Part shown: positions 25,101 through 34,540 of the stretch, in pieces | How the letters are laid out: every line of letters begins with the position of its first letter | Position numbering within the stretch: position 1 is the stretch's first letter | DNA from: Siphonodentalium dalli | Taxonomy: Eukaryota > Mollusca > Scaphopoda > Gadilida > Siphonodentaliidae | Reading direction: 5' to 3' | Assembly (NCBI GenBank): GCA_032622095.1 | Contig: CP136064.1 | Location: forward strand, 110,288,004 to 110,352,003 | Length of the DNA stretch: 64,000 nucleotides | Made by a program: the position numbers and the translations under genes | The notes under the pieces: generated by a model | Database searches by the model: none | What the model saw: the letters and a program-made list of their open reading frames with translations, nothing else | What the model was told of the DNA's origin: nothing

Positions 25101-28100
25101 AGTAAAATCCAAGATGGCTGCTGGCGGGCATGTTTTTTGGCCAATTGACCCCAAAAGGACTCGTTCCCATCTATGTGTCATTGCTAACATCCATGACAAA
25201 TTTTAAGAAGATCTGACCAAACCTACGACCTGTAGCCCGCACCAAAGGATTTAGTCATGCAAAGAGTAAAATCCAAGATGGCTGCTGGCGGCCATGTTTT
25301 TTGGCCGAACAACCCCAAAATCACTCGTTCCCATCTACATGTCAATATTAACATCCATGACAAATTTCATGATGATCAGACGAACAGTACGACCTGTAGC
25401 CCGCGCCAATGGATTGAATTTTGAAATCCAAGATGGCCATCAGCAGCCATGGTCTTTTGCCGAATGACCCCAAAATGACTCGTTCCCATCTACATGTCAA
25501 TGTCAACATTCATGACAAATTTCATAAACATCAGACCAAAGGTACGACCTGTAGCCCGCGCCAAAGGATTTAGTCATGCGAATAGTAAAATCTAAGATGG
25601 CTGATGGCGGCCATATTTTTCGGCCGAACGACCCCAAAATGACTCGTTCGCATCTACATCTCATTGTTAAAATCCATGACAAATTTCATGAAGTTCCAAC
25701 CAAAGCTACGACCTGTAGCCCGCGCCAAAGGATTTAATCATGCAAAGAGTAAAATCCAAGATGGCTGCTGGCAGCCATGTTTTTCAGCCAAACGACCCCA
25801 AAATGACTCGTTCCCATCTACATGTCATTGTTAACATCAATGACAAATTTCATGAAGTTCCGACCAAAGCTACGACCTGTAGCCCGCGCCAAAGGATTTA
25901 GTCATGCAAAGAGTAAAATCCAAGATGGCTGCTGGCGGCCATTATTTTTGGCTGAACGACCCCAAAATCACTCGTTCCCATCTACATGTCAACATTAACA
26001 TCCATGACAAATGTCATGATGATCAGACGAACAGTACGACCTGTAGCCCGCGCCAATGGATTGAATTTTGAAATCCAAGATGGCCGCCAGCGGCCATGTT
26101 TTTTGGCCGAATGACACCAAAATGACCCGTTCCCATCTACATGTCAATGTCAACATTCATGACAAATTTCATAAAGATCAGACCAAAGGTACGAACTGTA
26201 GCCCGCACCAAAGGAAATTGTTGACAGACACACGGACGACAGACGCCAACCCATGGCAATAGCTCAAACTTACAAAGTAAGTTGAGCTAATAACTGGTAT
26301 ATTGTAGCACTTTGGTAATCAAATATTTGAGAATGCTATACAATTTAATATTTCCCATAGAATCTTGCTATCCACTATATTTTTTAAGAATTAGATTAAG
26401 ATACATTTATTCAATTAGTTGCTCCACATATGTATTAAATGTATTCCAAACCATTTCCAGCCAACTTCTGGGATGGGTAGGAGAAATGATATGTTGGAAC
26501 TCTCTTCGGAGTCGGGAGTCTTGTACATTGAGAAAAAAACAAGCAGTCGCAGCCGGCGGTATCCCCCGCCGAATTGTGCAGTTGCAAATATCTGTAAAAT
26601 CTGTTGACATTTGTGGAAATTAGCCATGTGACGTCGTCCATTTGCACAAAAAAGTCCAATAAGTCCAATAAGTTACAATAAGTCCGCTTAAAATATCCGA
26701 CCGGACCTGGTTTGCGAACTCGTTCTAGATACTGGTCAAGTGAACTCATATACTAAATATCTTTGAAATCTGATGAGATTTGTGGAAATGAGCCCTGTGA
26801 CGACGTCTATTTGCTAAATTCGACAAAAATAATAAACAAAGTCCAATAACTCCGGCTTGCGAACTCATTCTAGGTAATGGTCAGGTGAACTCATATACCA
26901 AAAATCTTTGAAATCATTGACATTTGTTCAAGTTATGAACATTACAAATTCGGGACAGACAGACGGACGGAACCCATTCCTATATCCCCCGCAAAAATCT
27001 TTGAAATCCGTTGACATTTGTGGAAATGAGCCCTGTGATGTCGTCTATTTGCTATTTGGTAAATTCAACAAAAATAATAAACAAAGTCCAATAACTCGGG
27101 TAAAAATATCTGGCCGGACCTGGCTTGCGAACTCATTCTAGGTTATGGTCAGGTGAACCCATATACCAAAAATCTTTGAAATCCGTTGACATTTGTTCAA
27201 GTTATGACTCTTACAAATTCGGGATGGACTGACGGACGGACAGACGGACGGAACCCATTCCTATAATACTAAATTTAAAGGGGTCCTGTACACTAAACAA
27301 TCAATCAATCAACAATAAATCTGGCCATTTATGGGACCATCTCCTTTTATACTCAACAGAATACATGCAACAAATGAATGAATTTGAGCGGATTAGTGCC
27401 AAATACAATCATGTGCTCAATGAACGATACAAACAACATGGTAATAATTATAATGAAAATGAATAAATGGCTGGAGTCATAAATTCATTTTCATTATAAA
27501 TACCATGTTGTTTGCATCATTAATATAGCACACAAGTGTATTTTGCACTAATCCATGGCTCAAATTCATTCATTTGTTCCATATATTCTGTTAAGTATAG
27601 CAGGAGATGGTCCCATAAATGACCGGATTTAGTATACAGTACCCCTTCAATGTGAATACCTTTCTATAGGATTAAATATTACTGCGAGTGGGGTCAAATT
27701 TTGTTCTGGGGACCTGTGGTTCCCTCTGCCCTGGTTAGAACTATTGAAATTCAAGGCCTTTTCTAAACAATTTAGCTCCATCATCCAATGTTCCATATAC
27801 CGGTGTCATTGCCAGAAAGCAGAGACTTTCATTTTATTGGCCTAAGGGACACCGTATACAATTGGTCAGTGAATAAGCCGAATTTCAATAAGGATAAAGC
27901 TTCTCAAAATATGGAGCATTTACCGGCAAATCCAGTTCTTGTAACTCATCACATTCCAGTGAATCTCGACTGATCAGGTCTATTAGAAAGCTCTCAATTG
28001 CACTCCGGTACTTTCTGAAAATACACATGTATATTATTATTAACATTGTATAGAAATATACTACATGAATATGTACCTGTAGGAAATTGAAAGGTATCTA

Positions 28101-31100
28101 TTTAGTTCTGAAAAAGAATGTTACACAATTCAGATTTTCTATTGCAAATGTTAGGCTGTTTGCACATGTACAATAGATAAGGGTTAGCAAGGGAAAGCCT
28201 AACCGCATCGTGTTAGTGTCGCTCAGAATTCTCGCATGCAATAAATTGTGGAGAGGTTCTGACTAGACCACAGGGGTACGAGAACATTTAAAAAAAATAT
28301 TTATTATATTATTTCTAGAAGGGTCACAGCTGGATTTTTGAGGAAATAACACCAAGTTCGGGGAAAATAGCTTAAAAAACACCGTTTTTCAAAATATCAA
28401 ATGTGTACGCCTTCGTAAGATATTAGTCTTCACCAATAACATCCATAAAATATGATATAGCAAAAAAAGTTTGAAAAAATCTAATCCCAAATTCAAAATC
28501 AAATTCACATCCCCTTATTTGACCGGTGGCTTTTTCGGAAATGAAAAATGAGATTCTGGAAATGATCACTGAATCAAACTTCCAACTTTCGATATTGTTA
28601 ACACAACTAGTTTTATTTGATTAGGAACCAAAATAATCAGTCAATTCTAAGTCAACAAGTGCTATAATTCTGGTAAAAATACAGTAATGCCCAAGTATAT
28701 GACCCTTTAACCACAGCAGAATTATGGGAAATTTTTCAGGATTTAGTTGGAAATATGGCTCGTTGCCATTCATTGGAAAGCTCTCATTGAGAGCTTCCGA
28801 TGAATGGCAACAAGCCATATTTCTAACTAAATCAGTGACTAAATCCTGAAAAATTTCCCATAATTCTGCTGTGGTTAAGGAGGGCACTATTGTAGTTGGA
28901 CCAAATTCGAACATGACCTGTATTTTCATGTGAGTAATTCATACACCAAATTTTAAAACAATCAGATAAGTAAAGTTATCATCCGGAAACTAAAATAATC
29001 GGCAAATTAAAAGTCAACAAGGGCCATTATTCTGGTAAAAATTGCCACACTACACCCATAAATCAAACTTGACCTGAATTTTCATGTGGGTAATCCACAT
29101 ACAAAATATGAAAACAATCAGATAACTTAAACTAAAGTCATCATGCGGAAACCAAAATAGTCAGCAAATTCTATGTCAACAATGAACATACATGCAGCCC
29201 TCTTAATTCAGATTGTTTGGCTTCGGCAATCCGCTACGGCAACAGTATGCCGTGGCCCAGTTTGCTTCAGAAAATTGCTTCGGCAATGCTGATTGCCGTA
29301 GCCAATTATGAAGGCTGTACATGTAACTCAGGTAAAAATGGGCAGACCTCAACCATATTGAAACTTGCCTCAAAGCAATAACCTCATATATCAAGACTGT
29401 TTCATTTAATTAATTATAACTGGATATCATCCGGAAATAGTGATATCATTCAAATAGTGACGAAAATTCAATTTTGAAAAATGTTTGCGACTACATATTC
29501 ATAATGTTACTGCCAATAATATTGCTTTGGAAAAAAGCCCCAATTATTGCAGTCGTTTTTACTGAAAATATCAGCTACCGTATATGTTATACAATAAGAC
29601 ACTTGTAGAAGTTATGTAAATCAAAACCACTTATAATTCAAAGCTGTACATACTGCAATTAGCTATACAGGTTATTCATTTGCTAAAAGCAGAAAGATGC
29701 CAGCATCACTTAGTGAAAAACAGGGCCAATAGGTAAACGAGAGGCCAATCATAATCGGCAGATGTTTAACCCATCCCTTGGCGATAATAAATTGCTATGA
29801 TTGAAATCATAATCTAGATTTTTAATGGGGAATTATAGAGTATACTGTTATGTACTAAAGTAGTACGCACAATTTATGGGTCAAAACAGAAGGGTTAATT
29901 GGAATTTATTGGTCAAAAGAGAAGGGCTAATATAACATCTATAAAGCCTGTCATCACTATCATAGTGTAAGCAGTTCTATTTATGTTGTTGCAAATGGCC
30001 AAGTGACATATCAAAATAATATAGTTACTTTGTAATTGAAAAGGTTAAAAGACATGGAATGTCAAAAAGGGGTTAACTCTCCTATCTTGGCCCTGTTTGA
30101 TCCAAATGCAAGTCCAAACATCCAAAAGCACCTACAGGCTACAGTAGAGCTCCACTGTTCTAGTTAAATACATTCATCTGGCTAAGTGGTGGAGGTGTTA
30201 ACAGAACACCCTTAGACAAACAATAGTATACCGGTACATGCTCTTTCCATGAGCATGAAACTTTTGTTTATTCAAATGTCAGATAAAATCAAATCTGATA
30301 TAGCATTTGTTCAGGTAATTAATTGTGGGTATTGTTCTCAAAGCAAGAAGGAGATACATGTACAGTATAAACTTTGACAAGGATTTGCGGTGGGGGTAAA
30401 AGGAGGGAGAAGAGTAGGGCGGAGAGGGCAGGGGAGAGTAGGACATCAGGGTGGGTAGAAGGTGGGACACCCTTGTGGGAGGGTCACTTGGAAAGTGTGA
30501 CACCAGCTCTGGTTCTTTCTGACAGGTCAGTCACATTTTAACAATCTGAATACCTACCATCCAAGGGCCCTGCATTTCATGTCAGATTAATCAGCTTGGT
30601 GGTTCCTGGATAGATGTTTAAATAAGTCTCAGTAATCTCATTGTAGATTTTTTTTTTATTTAAATTTTTTTCTTCTGTTCTGGCAGGTTCTGGAGGTACA
30701 TTCCTTATATGGAGCTTTTGAATATTCATGAATTCCATATATGGAATTTGATATACTGGTACATGTATTTCTATGACGTTTCATAACATGCCTTATATTA
30801 GATCTGCAAGATTGAACTAAGATTAATTTTGTTATTTTGACTGCAATGAACACAATGCTTTGATTGATAAATTAACCCATTCTGAGATGTTTTATTCAAA
30901 AGAAAAGATATAAACAAATATATTAGTATTTTCTTGAAAACCCAGGAAAAGCATGAAAAAACCTTTAGGGTATTGTGGATTTGTGGGGAGGGTCAGTAGA
31001 GAAACCCCAAACACAATTGCTTTTACTTTGGCCTTAGATAATCATTGATGGCACCTGCTGAGTTTCTGCTAGAACACAAACCTTGAAAATTCATTATTCT

Positions 31101-34100
31101 GGAAGACAATCTGAACTTTCGGGCTCACTTCATCCGGCACATGTCTGAAACAACAAAAGACTTCATATTATGTCTTCTTTTGAAAATACTAGTTTGTGAT
31201 CATTTTTAAACAATCCGAACAATATAAATGTCATTTGAAAATTCAGATATTATATACTAGTATGTAAGAACTGTTCATGTAAATGTACTGGCACCACTAA
31301 CTTAGACAATTCACAGCTATATCTGCATTGCTGTTGAACCTGATTACAGAGCAATCATACTATAAATGTATCTTAAAATTGCTAAATACCTTTAACAATT
31401 CCATGGCGAATCAAAGATTATTGATCTAAAAATTCACCAATAATGCAATTAAAGTGAAATATGCTGCTACTAATAGGGTGCTAAAATGCTCATAGCATAT
31501 ATTTTCATCCAACTTGGTAGCACAGAGCATTCTTTATGTGAATTATATTTTATAGTTATCAATTAACTAAAATCAATTACATTAACTTAATTTATTAGTG
31601 ATTGATTTGGGGTGATTTTGGAATAAGATATTCACATTGTTTCAGATCATATGCCATGATTTCTGAAAATCCGACATTGATGAAGTTTTTGGCAATAAAG
31701 GTTAAATTGTACATTCTTTAATTAGTAAAACAATCACAAAATACATTATAATGGCTTTAATTATACTGTATATGGGACTTGTAATCCTGTTGTCATTGAA
31801 TGTGACTATTATGACTTTCAGTGTGTAAGCTGTAACTACCGGTGTACATACCATAACAAATAACATAAACTTGTACTTACCTAGTTGAATCAATAAGCCG
31901 GGAAAACTGTTTCAATTTTTTCACTGATCTTAATTAAGGAAACATAACTCTACCGTATGCACAGGGGCGTGTTGTTAAAACAGTAAAATATAAATTAAAA
32001 AATATATCAGTTTAAGAGGGAGGTCAAGTGACCAATTTTGAATGGGGATTTCCATTTCCAAAGTTACAGAGTTGCACATACTTCTGAGTGTGACTTGATA
32101 TGGTATTGAAAACAACAGGTATTTATCTGGCGGGTCTGCTTGGAACTTGTTCCATTATAATGTTGGGGTATTTATTTTTGAATTTTATATTGATTTTTCA
32201 AATGTAGGTCAAGTGATGTCATTCCAGAAAAAAATTCTCAAAAATATACTTATTGCAAAATTTTATAATTTACCAAGCGGACCCAGATAAATACTCTTGG
32301 GGTCCAAATAAGCATACCCGTATGCTTATTAATTTTTTGAAAAGTTGCCGCCCTGTATGGTGCTTATTTGGGTCTGTATGTTTATTTAAAAAGTGGGATT
32401 GTCAAGAAGTCTACCGTATACTATAGTCCTATCAGAATTGCTGGAGCCTTTACTCAGATCAGGAAAAGATAATACAAACATGTTGATGGAAGTCTGTTTG
32501 GTAACTCATATAACAACACACAGTGTAGTATTTGAGAAATATATATGATTGACCTTATAGCATTTCAGATGGACTTGCTTCCATGTTGTAAATTGCCACC
32601 CTGTACTGTTATTCCGCCCCGTACTCTTAATGGATTTAGCAGAATTGTCCACCCTGTACTCTTATTCCGCACCGTATGCTTATTTGGACCCCAAGAGTAC
32701 CTGTTGTTTCCTATACCACATCAAGTCACACTTATAAGTATGTGCAACTCTGTAACTTTTGCTCCGCAGATTTGCATGGAAATCCCCATTCAAAATTATT
32801 CACTTGACCTCCCCCTTAAGAATGTGCCACTTTAAAAAGTGCACCAATGACCGATAAACAATACATATTTAATAAGGGAGTTCACTTTTCAGATACCCCT
32901 CACTACCGGTACTAACGGCCATAATTCACAAATGCCTGAACCGATTCTTAAAATTAAAATGCCCATCGATCGAGTAAAAGATTATAGAATAAACTGTTCC
33001 AAAACATCAAAAGCATACACTGAACACAAAAATCACCTTTTGTACAAAAAATCTTTATGTATCGATAGATCTAATGTTAATATCGTTTAAAGCTGATATA
33101 TTTTAAAATTTATATATTACTCGTTTTAACGACACGTCCCTGTCATCACACCTTGGACTTGGTAATGTTTTATTTTCATGAAATGGCATGACAAACATAA
33201 TATAAAACAACAAATAAATTCAAATTTATAGCAATTTTTCTGTGACACTCAGGCCATGCAAGAGAGGTACAAAAATCAATAACATCTAAGTACCGTACAA
33301 ACGTTTATTCCCCTATTGTATTGCGATAATCGCCAACTGTGTGGGACCAGAAAAGCTAGCAATTGGAATAACACATTCCAATCAGTACATGGATTCCTGG
33401 CAAACTCAATTTTGATGACGGGATAGTGGAACAGGCCTTAAGATTCGACGAGAATCACGGAATCGATTCTCATAATGATTCTCGCAAAACCTTTCAATTT
33501 TCAGTGCTTTATGACTAACTTGATTCAGCATTTGATTCTCGCAAAAGTAAATGTATTTTGAGTCCTGGTGGAAACTGTTCATTATTTATTTTACAAAAAT
33601 TGGCTATAAAATAAATGCAGTCGGCACTTTTTCATGGGTTGGTCGGATTAGTGGAACAGATATTCTTTTTTAGGCCTCATCAGTGTCAGTGGCCAAATGG
33701 TTGGGGAGGGGAAAGAGGCATGGTGGCCTGCTTGACAGTGCTTGCTGTAACTTGTAGGTGTAACTGCAAGCGGAATCCCTGTCCTAATCCCAACTTCCTA
33801 TACCAGTTCTCGGTGTTTGAGTCGCCAATAACCTGTTCTCGTTGTTCTGATTTGGATACACACAGAGCTTATTTGCATTAATGTTTCTTTAATTCCGGGG
33901 AATGAAAAATTCAATTAATTTACTTATTTGGACTTTAGTATAACTATAAACTTTAGTTGTAATTTTAGAAAAGATACGTTCGTGATCTTGCTGAAAACTT
34001 GATTTGTTAATTTCTGAAGAGTGAAAATCCATGTTATAACTAGAAGATTCAGGAACATTCTGCGACTCAGTTGTTGATATGCAGCCTTCATCCATTGTAT

Positions 34101-34365
34101 CGTCGAGTTCACTCTGGCTCAAGGAACACTTTCCTGTAACATTTGATTTGAGTCCTTGGTCACTTTCATTTTCGAATGCCGGTGTTCCCAAATTACGTTG
34201 TTCAACTTCATCGCCGGAATCAAATTCATTCCCATCAATTTGAAAAACAATCTTACTCCTATCTTCGTGTCCTTGGCAGTCTCTATCATAAGAAATAAAT
34301 GTTTCTGATGTTCTGTCCTTCTCAAATTCAGAGAAAAGAGAAGAATCGCCAAATATATCCGCCAT
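16010..34365 (-). CDS. ZCCHC8-like zinc knuckle/PSP protein, 5' nine exons
   Basis: Spliced gene on the minus strand with coding exons 34365-33924, 31923-31881, 31144-31082, 28014-27924, 23423-23320, 21231-21151, 20530-20393, 19722-19669 and 16158-16010. These give 1165 nt, or 388 codons plus one base. All junctions are GT-AG and every phase joins in frame. The N-terminus MADIFGDSSLFSEFE resembles that of ZCCHC8. A probable helical segment follows, then a CCHC zinc knuckle (CWNCGGDHMMTEC) and the PSP domain with MRQLGYPPGWLKEA. In other animals ZCCHC8 scaffolds the nuclear exosome targeting complex with the helicase MTR4 and RBM7, in the nucleus, in 3' decay and processing of non-coding transcripts. 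The C-terminal MTR4-activating part is not in the exons found. An additional in-frame exon between 27924 and 23423 is possible, because human ZCCHC8 has a longer linker there. Family knowledge is from memory; exon calls are from sequence. Confidence 0.9.
16200..16570 (+). repeat. Dispersed repeat with (CAGA)n 3' part, RTE/SINE-like tail
   Basis: 'GAGTCAGTTGAAATCGGTCC' leads into 'GGTCTGGAAGAAAATACAGA', then (CAGA/GATA)n and 'ACTCTTTATATACATAGATA'. This order resembles the 3' ends of RTE-type elements and their SINE partners. No frame is intact. Confidence 0.45.
16916..17849. repeat. Composite repeat segment bracketed by 24-bp direct repeats
   Basis: 'GGACTAATAGTCTTGCCATG' plus CTTC occurs at 16950-16973 and again at 17826-17849. 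Between them lie inverted copies of 'CCTCAAAATATGGTGCTGGAC' type sequence (near 16918 and 17233) with a third partial copy at 17167. A second inverted pair, 'AAAAGGGTTTTGGTTCTC', occurs near 17285 and 17812. The direct repeats read like duplicated target or recombination scars. It lies inside a ZCCHC8-like intron. Confidence 0.6.
17850..19441. other. Intronic sequence, no gene seen
   Basis: Part of the 3.5-kb intron between exons 8 and 9. It contains T-rich runs, a G-run near 19068 and scattered palindromes, but no coding block or clear element boundary. Confidence 0.5.
19442..19563. repeat. Hairpin element in intron, ~122 bp
   Basis: 'GTGTTTCTCTCATATGATAT' and the following TTATGAAACTCGT are mirrored by ACTCGTTTCATAA and 'ATATCATATGAGAGAAACAC'. 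Inner arms AATTTTCAGTTTT/AAAACTGAAAATT add to the stem. A compact foldback MITE or insertion relic. Confidence 0.75.
19669..19722 (-). CDS. ZCCHC8-like exon 8, start of PSP domain
   Basis: 54 nt encoding YHLEDDPRFSKFQPGVY, equal to the conserved 'RYHxEE..ERFGRFKPGV' opening of the PSP domain. Acceptor GTTCTAG, donor CAG|GTAAGCAC. Confidence 0.88.
20393..20530 (-). CDS. ZCCHC8-like exon 7, zinc knuckle
   Basis: 138 nt. Encodes PKPSCWNCGGDHMMTEC, a CCHC zinc knuckle with spacing C-x2-C-x3-H-x4-C, one residue shorter than the usual C-x2-C-x4-H-x4-C. The basic segment KEPRNQNKINQSRIEF follows. Acceptor TTCTTTTAG, donor CGG|GTAAAA. In the family this knuckle contacts RBM7. Confidence 0.9.
20581..20681. 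mobile_element. Half of a CAGTAATG palindromic MITE
   Basis: Matches one arm of the hairpin element at 22956-23168 ('TCAGGATTTAGTCGGAAATA', 'GCTTGTTGCCATTCATCGGA'). The second arm is missing. It lies just upstream (gene orientation) of exon 7. Confidence 0.75.
21151..21231 (-). CDS. ZCCHC8-like exon 6
   Basis: 81 nt encoding YEQVFFHPIPITAEQLKIIE and KQKFTA. Acceptor TGTGATAG has a weak pyrimidine tract. Donor CCAG|GTGAGAAC is good. AG plus the A of the next exon gives the Arg before PKPSCWNCGG. Confidence 0.83.
21553..22004 (+). mobile_element. TTAA-flanked MITE, first copy
   Basis: TTAA at 21549-21552, then AGATGCATAATAA. The body carries 'CGGACCAAATTGCGGATGAA' and 'GATGGATAACTCTAAAATCA', and the end 'CAAATCGGATTGAGTA'. 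Same family as 23478-24130, 63121-63558 and an inverted partial copy near 49285. No protein. Confidence 0.65.
22005..22955. other. Intronic, one small hairpin
   Basis: Nothing coding. A small inverted repeat 'GTTACAATTCATTCTGG' / 'CCAGAATGAATTGTAAC' lies at about 22446-22513. Confidence 0.5.
22956..23168. mobile_element. Near-perfect palindromic MITE, 213 bp, TA target
   Basis: The two ~105-bp arms are almost exact reverse complements meeting at CTCTCCCCGAGAG near 23060. Ends CAGTAATGC / GCATTACTC are flanked by TA on both sides (22954-22955, 23169-23170), as in Tc1/mariner-type MITEs. Being nearly perfect, it would fold into a long RNA hairpin in the ZCCHC8-like pre-mRNA. It sits 150 bp from exon 5. 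Confidence 0.85.
23320..23423 (-). CDS. ZCCHC8-like exon 5
   Basis: 104 nt encoding IIGCSQFHEYFLVDTKGWP and then FNPSLTESWDLP. It matches the conserved 'VVG..Y F.D..G.PL...NP.L.E.WE.P' pattern ahead of the zinc knuckle. Acceptor TTTTTCAG. I chose the donor TT|GTATCC because it joins in frame to exon 6 and restores F-Y-E-Q-V. Confidence 0.85.
23478..24130 (+). mobile_element. TTAA-flanked MITE with internal duplication
   Basis: TTAA at 23474-23477 and 24131-24134. The internal block 'CAAATTG(C/T)GGATGAA(G/C)ATGGA' with neighbouring sequence occurs twice (about 23665 and 23910), so this copy is longer than its relatives. The right end reads CGGATTGAGTACCACCT. Confidence 0.7.
24135..24992. other. 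Intronic, dispersed GACGG-type repeat remnant
   Basis: From about 24480 to 24800 a decayed dispersed repeat is visible ('GGGCCATTACTCTGGTGAAA', 'CATACCAAATTTCATTCCAT', then 'AGATGGACGGAAAGACAGAC'). The rest is AT-rich with nothing recognised. Confidence 0.55.
24993..26289 (+). mobile_element. Satellite-cored transposon with terminal repeats, ~1.3 kb
   Basis: Seven monomers of the ~163-bp satellite (cores near 25110, 25275, 25427, 25597, 25758, 25921 and 26078) lie between a left end TAGCTCAACTTA (24993-25004) and a right end TAAGTTGAGCTA (26278-26289), perfect inverted repeats of 12 bp. The right end also forms a hairpin with TAGCTCAAACTTA at 26260. The array at 1-2566 ends the same way, so the satellite probably grew inside this element. 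Tandem-cored non-autonomous elements are known in bivalves, some linked to Helitron-like elements. The class here is unresolved. Confidence 0.75.
26585..27265 (+). repeat. Local tandem repeat with GACGGACG tails
   Basis: Three main units share 'GTTGACATTTGTGGAAATGA' and 'TAATAAACAAAGTCCAATAA' (starts near 26590, 26759 and 26997). They are interleaved with 'TTGACATTTGTTCAAGTTATGA'-like segments and 'GACGGACGGAACCCATTCCT'. Period about 170-240 bp. Several overlapping short frames here are artefacts of the repeat. Confidence 0.65.
27279..27646. mobile_element. Foldback MITE, ~368 bp, TTAA-type
   Basis: Arms of ~155 bp: 'CATTTATGGGACCATCTCCT' near 27327 pairs with 'AGGAGATGGTCCCATAAATG' near 27602, and 'AACAAATGAATGAATTTGAG' with 'CTCAAATTCATTCATTTGTT'. 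Left flank TTAA (27275-27278), right flank TCAA. End sequence AGGGGTCCTGTACACTAAA. Same family as the copy inside the hAT element at 7013-7349. Confidence 0.83.
27924..28014 (-). CDS. ZCCHC8-like exon 4
   Basis: 91 nt encoding KYRSAIESFLIDLIS and a short acidic tail. Acceptor TATTTTCAG, donor CCG|GTAAATG. It ends in phase 0. The intron that follows is 4.5 kb and full of satellite and MITE insertions. Confidence 0.83.
28620..29195 (+). repeat. Dispersed repeat units around a palindromic MITE
   Basis: Repeated blocks 'ATTCTGGTAAAAAT', 'AATTTTCATGTGNGTAAT' and 'AAACAATCAGATAA' recur at about 28665, 28920, 29020 and 29085, similar to 24640-24740. The palindromic MITE 28682-28892 is embedded in the first unit. 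Confidence 0.5.
28682..28892. mobile_element. CAGTAATG palindromic MITE, ~211 bp
   Basis: Starts CAGTAATGCCCAAG after TA (28680-28681) and ends GCACTATTG before TA. Arms 'TTAACCACAGCAGAATTATG' / 'CATAATTCTGCTGTGGTTAA' pair, with a short duplication ('ACTAAATC' twice) in the right arm. It sits in the intron between exons 3 and 4. Confidence 0.8.
29200..31081. other. Intronic, no gene seen
   Basis: Part of the 3.1-kb intron between exons 3 and 4. One purine-rich low-complexity tract at 30386-30480. No conserved exon, RNA gene or clear element was recognised. Confidence 0.5.
31082..31144 (-). CDS. ZCCHC8-like exon 3
   Basis: 63 nt encoding the segment HVPDEVSPKVQIVFQNNEFS. It aligns with the 'GPILQILFMNN' stretch of vertebrate ZCCHC8. 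Acceptor TTGTTTCAG, donor GTTTGTG. It ends with AG, which completes Arg with the next exon. Confidence 0.85.
31881..31923 (-). CDS. ZCCHC8-like exon 2
   Basis: 43 nt encoding MKKLKQFSRLIDST. It is bounded by acceptor GATCAG and a strong donor GTAAGTAC, and it continues the helical region. The phases (1 to 2) match both neighbours. Confidence 0.82.
32016..32815. mobile_element. TTAA-flanked long-inverted-repeat element, 800 bp
   Basis: TTAA at 32012-32015 and 32816-32819. Ends GAGGGAGGTCAAGTGA and the inverse of GGGGGAGGTCAAGTGA. Arms of ~110 bp pair ('GTTACAGAGTTGCACATACT' with its complement near 32740). Nested shorter hairpins inside (for example TATTTATCTGGCGGGTCTGC with its complement near 32280) give a branched structure. 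It lies in intron 1. Confidence 0.8.
32820..33923. other. Rest of intron 1, nothing recognised
   Basis: AT-rich sequence between the TTAA element and exon 1. The short plus-strand frame at 33615-33881 shows no domain and runs through intron. Confidence 0.5.
33924..34365 (-). CDS. ZCCHC8-like exon 1 (start codon)
   Basis: The ATG ending at 34365 lies in a good context (ACCATGG). 147 codons plus one base run to the donor A|GTAAAT at 33923. The encoded segment is acidic and serine-rich (for example GNEFDSGDEVEQ) with no obvious fold until a more helical end (DHERIFSKITTKVYSYTK). It is longer than the vertebrate N-terminus. Joining the last A to the TG of the next exon gives a Met codon. Confidence 0.85.
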
Positions 34366-34540
34366 GGTTTCGAAAAATGAAGTAACAGGAAGTTGTTTTA
34401 TAAAAAATATAAATTACCTAACCCGGAACCGGATAATTTAAGATAGAAATCCGGAAATAATTTTAAATTGTATTTCGAGAGCATTTAAATAATAACAGCT
34501 GAATAGAATTTGTAAACGCCGCTTTTCTATTCAGCACACA
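34366..34540 (-). promoter_or_regulatory. Likely ZCCHC8-like promoter/5' UTR region
   Basis: Directly upstream of the start codon. It carries ETS-type cores: ACAGGAAG (34385-34392), CCCGGAAC (34422-34429), CCGGA (34429-34433) and CCGGAA (34451-34456), which are common in housekeeping promoters. A hairpin GCTGAATAGAA / TTCTATTCAGC lies at 34498-34535. Only about 175 bp separate the start codon from retrotransposon A, so the promoter is either very compact or partly displaced. Confidence 0.45.

Noticed and set aside
26312-26749. Several overlapping 60-104-codon frames on both strands
   Set aside because: All overlap one another across a dispersed repeat boundary. None shows a domain, and the region lies in an intron.
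33615-33881. 88-codon plus-strand frame near exon 1
   Set aside because: Lies in intron 1 on the opposite strand, with no domain and no matching signals.
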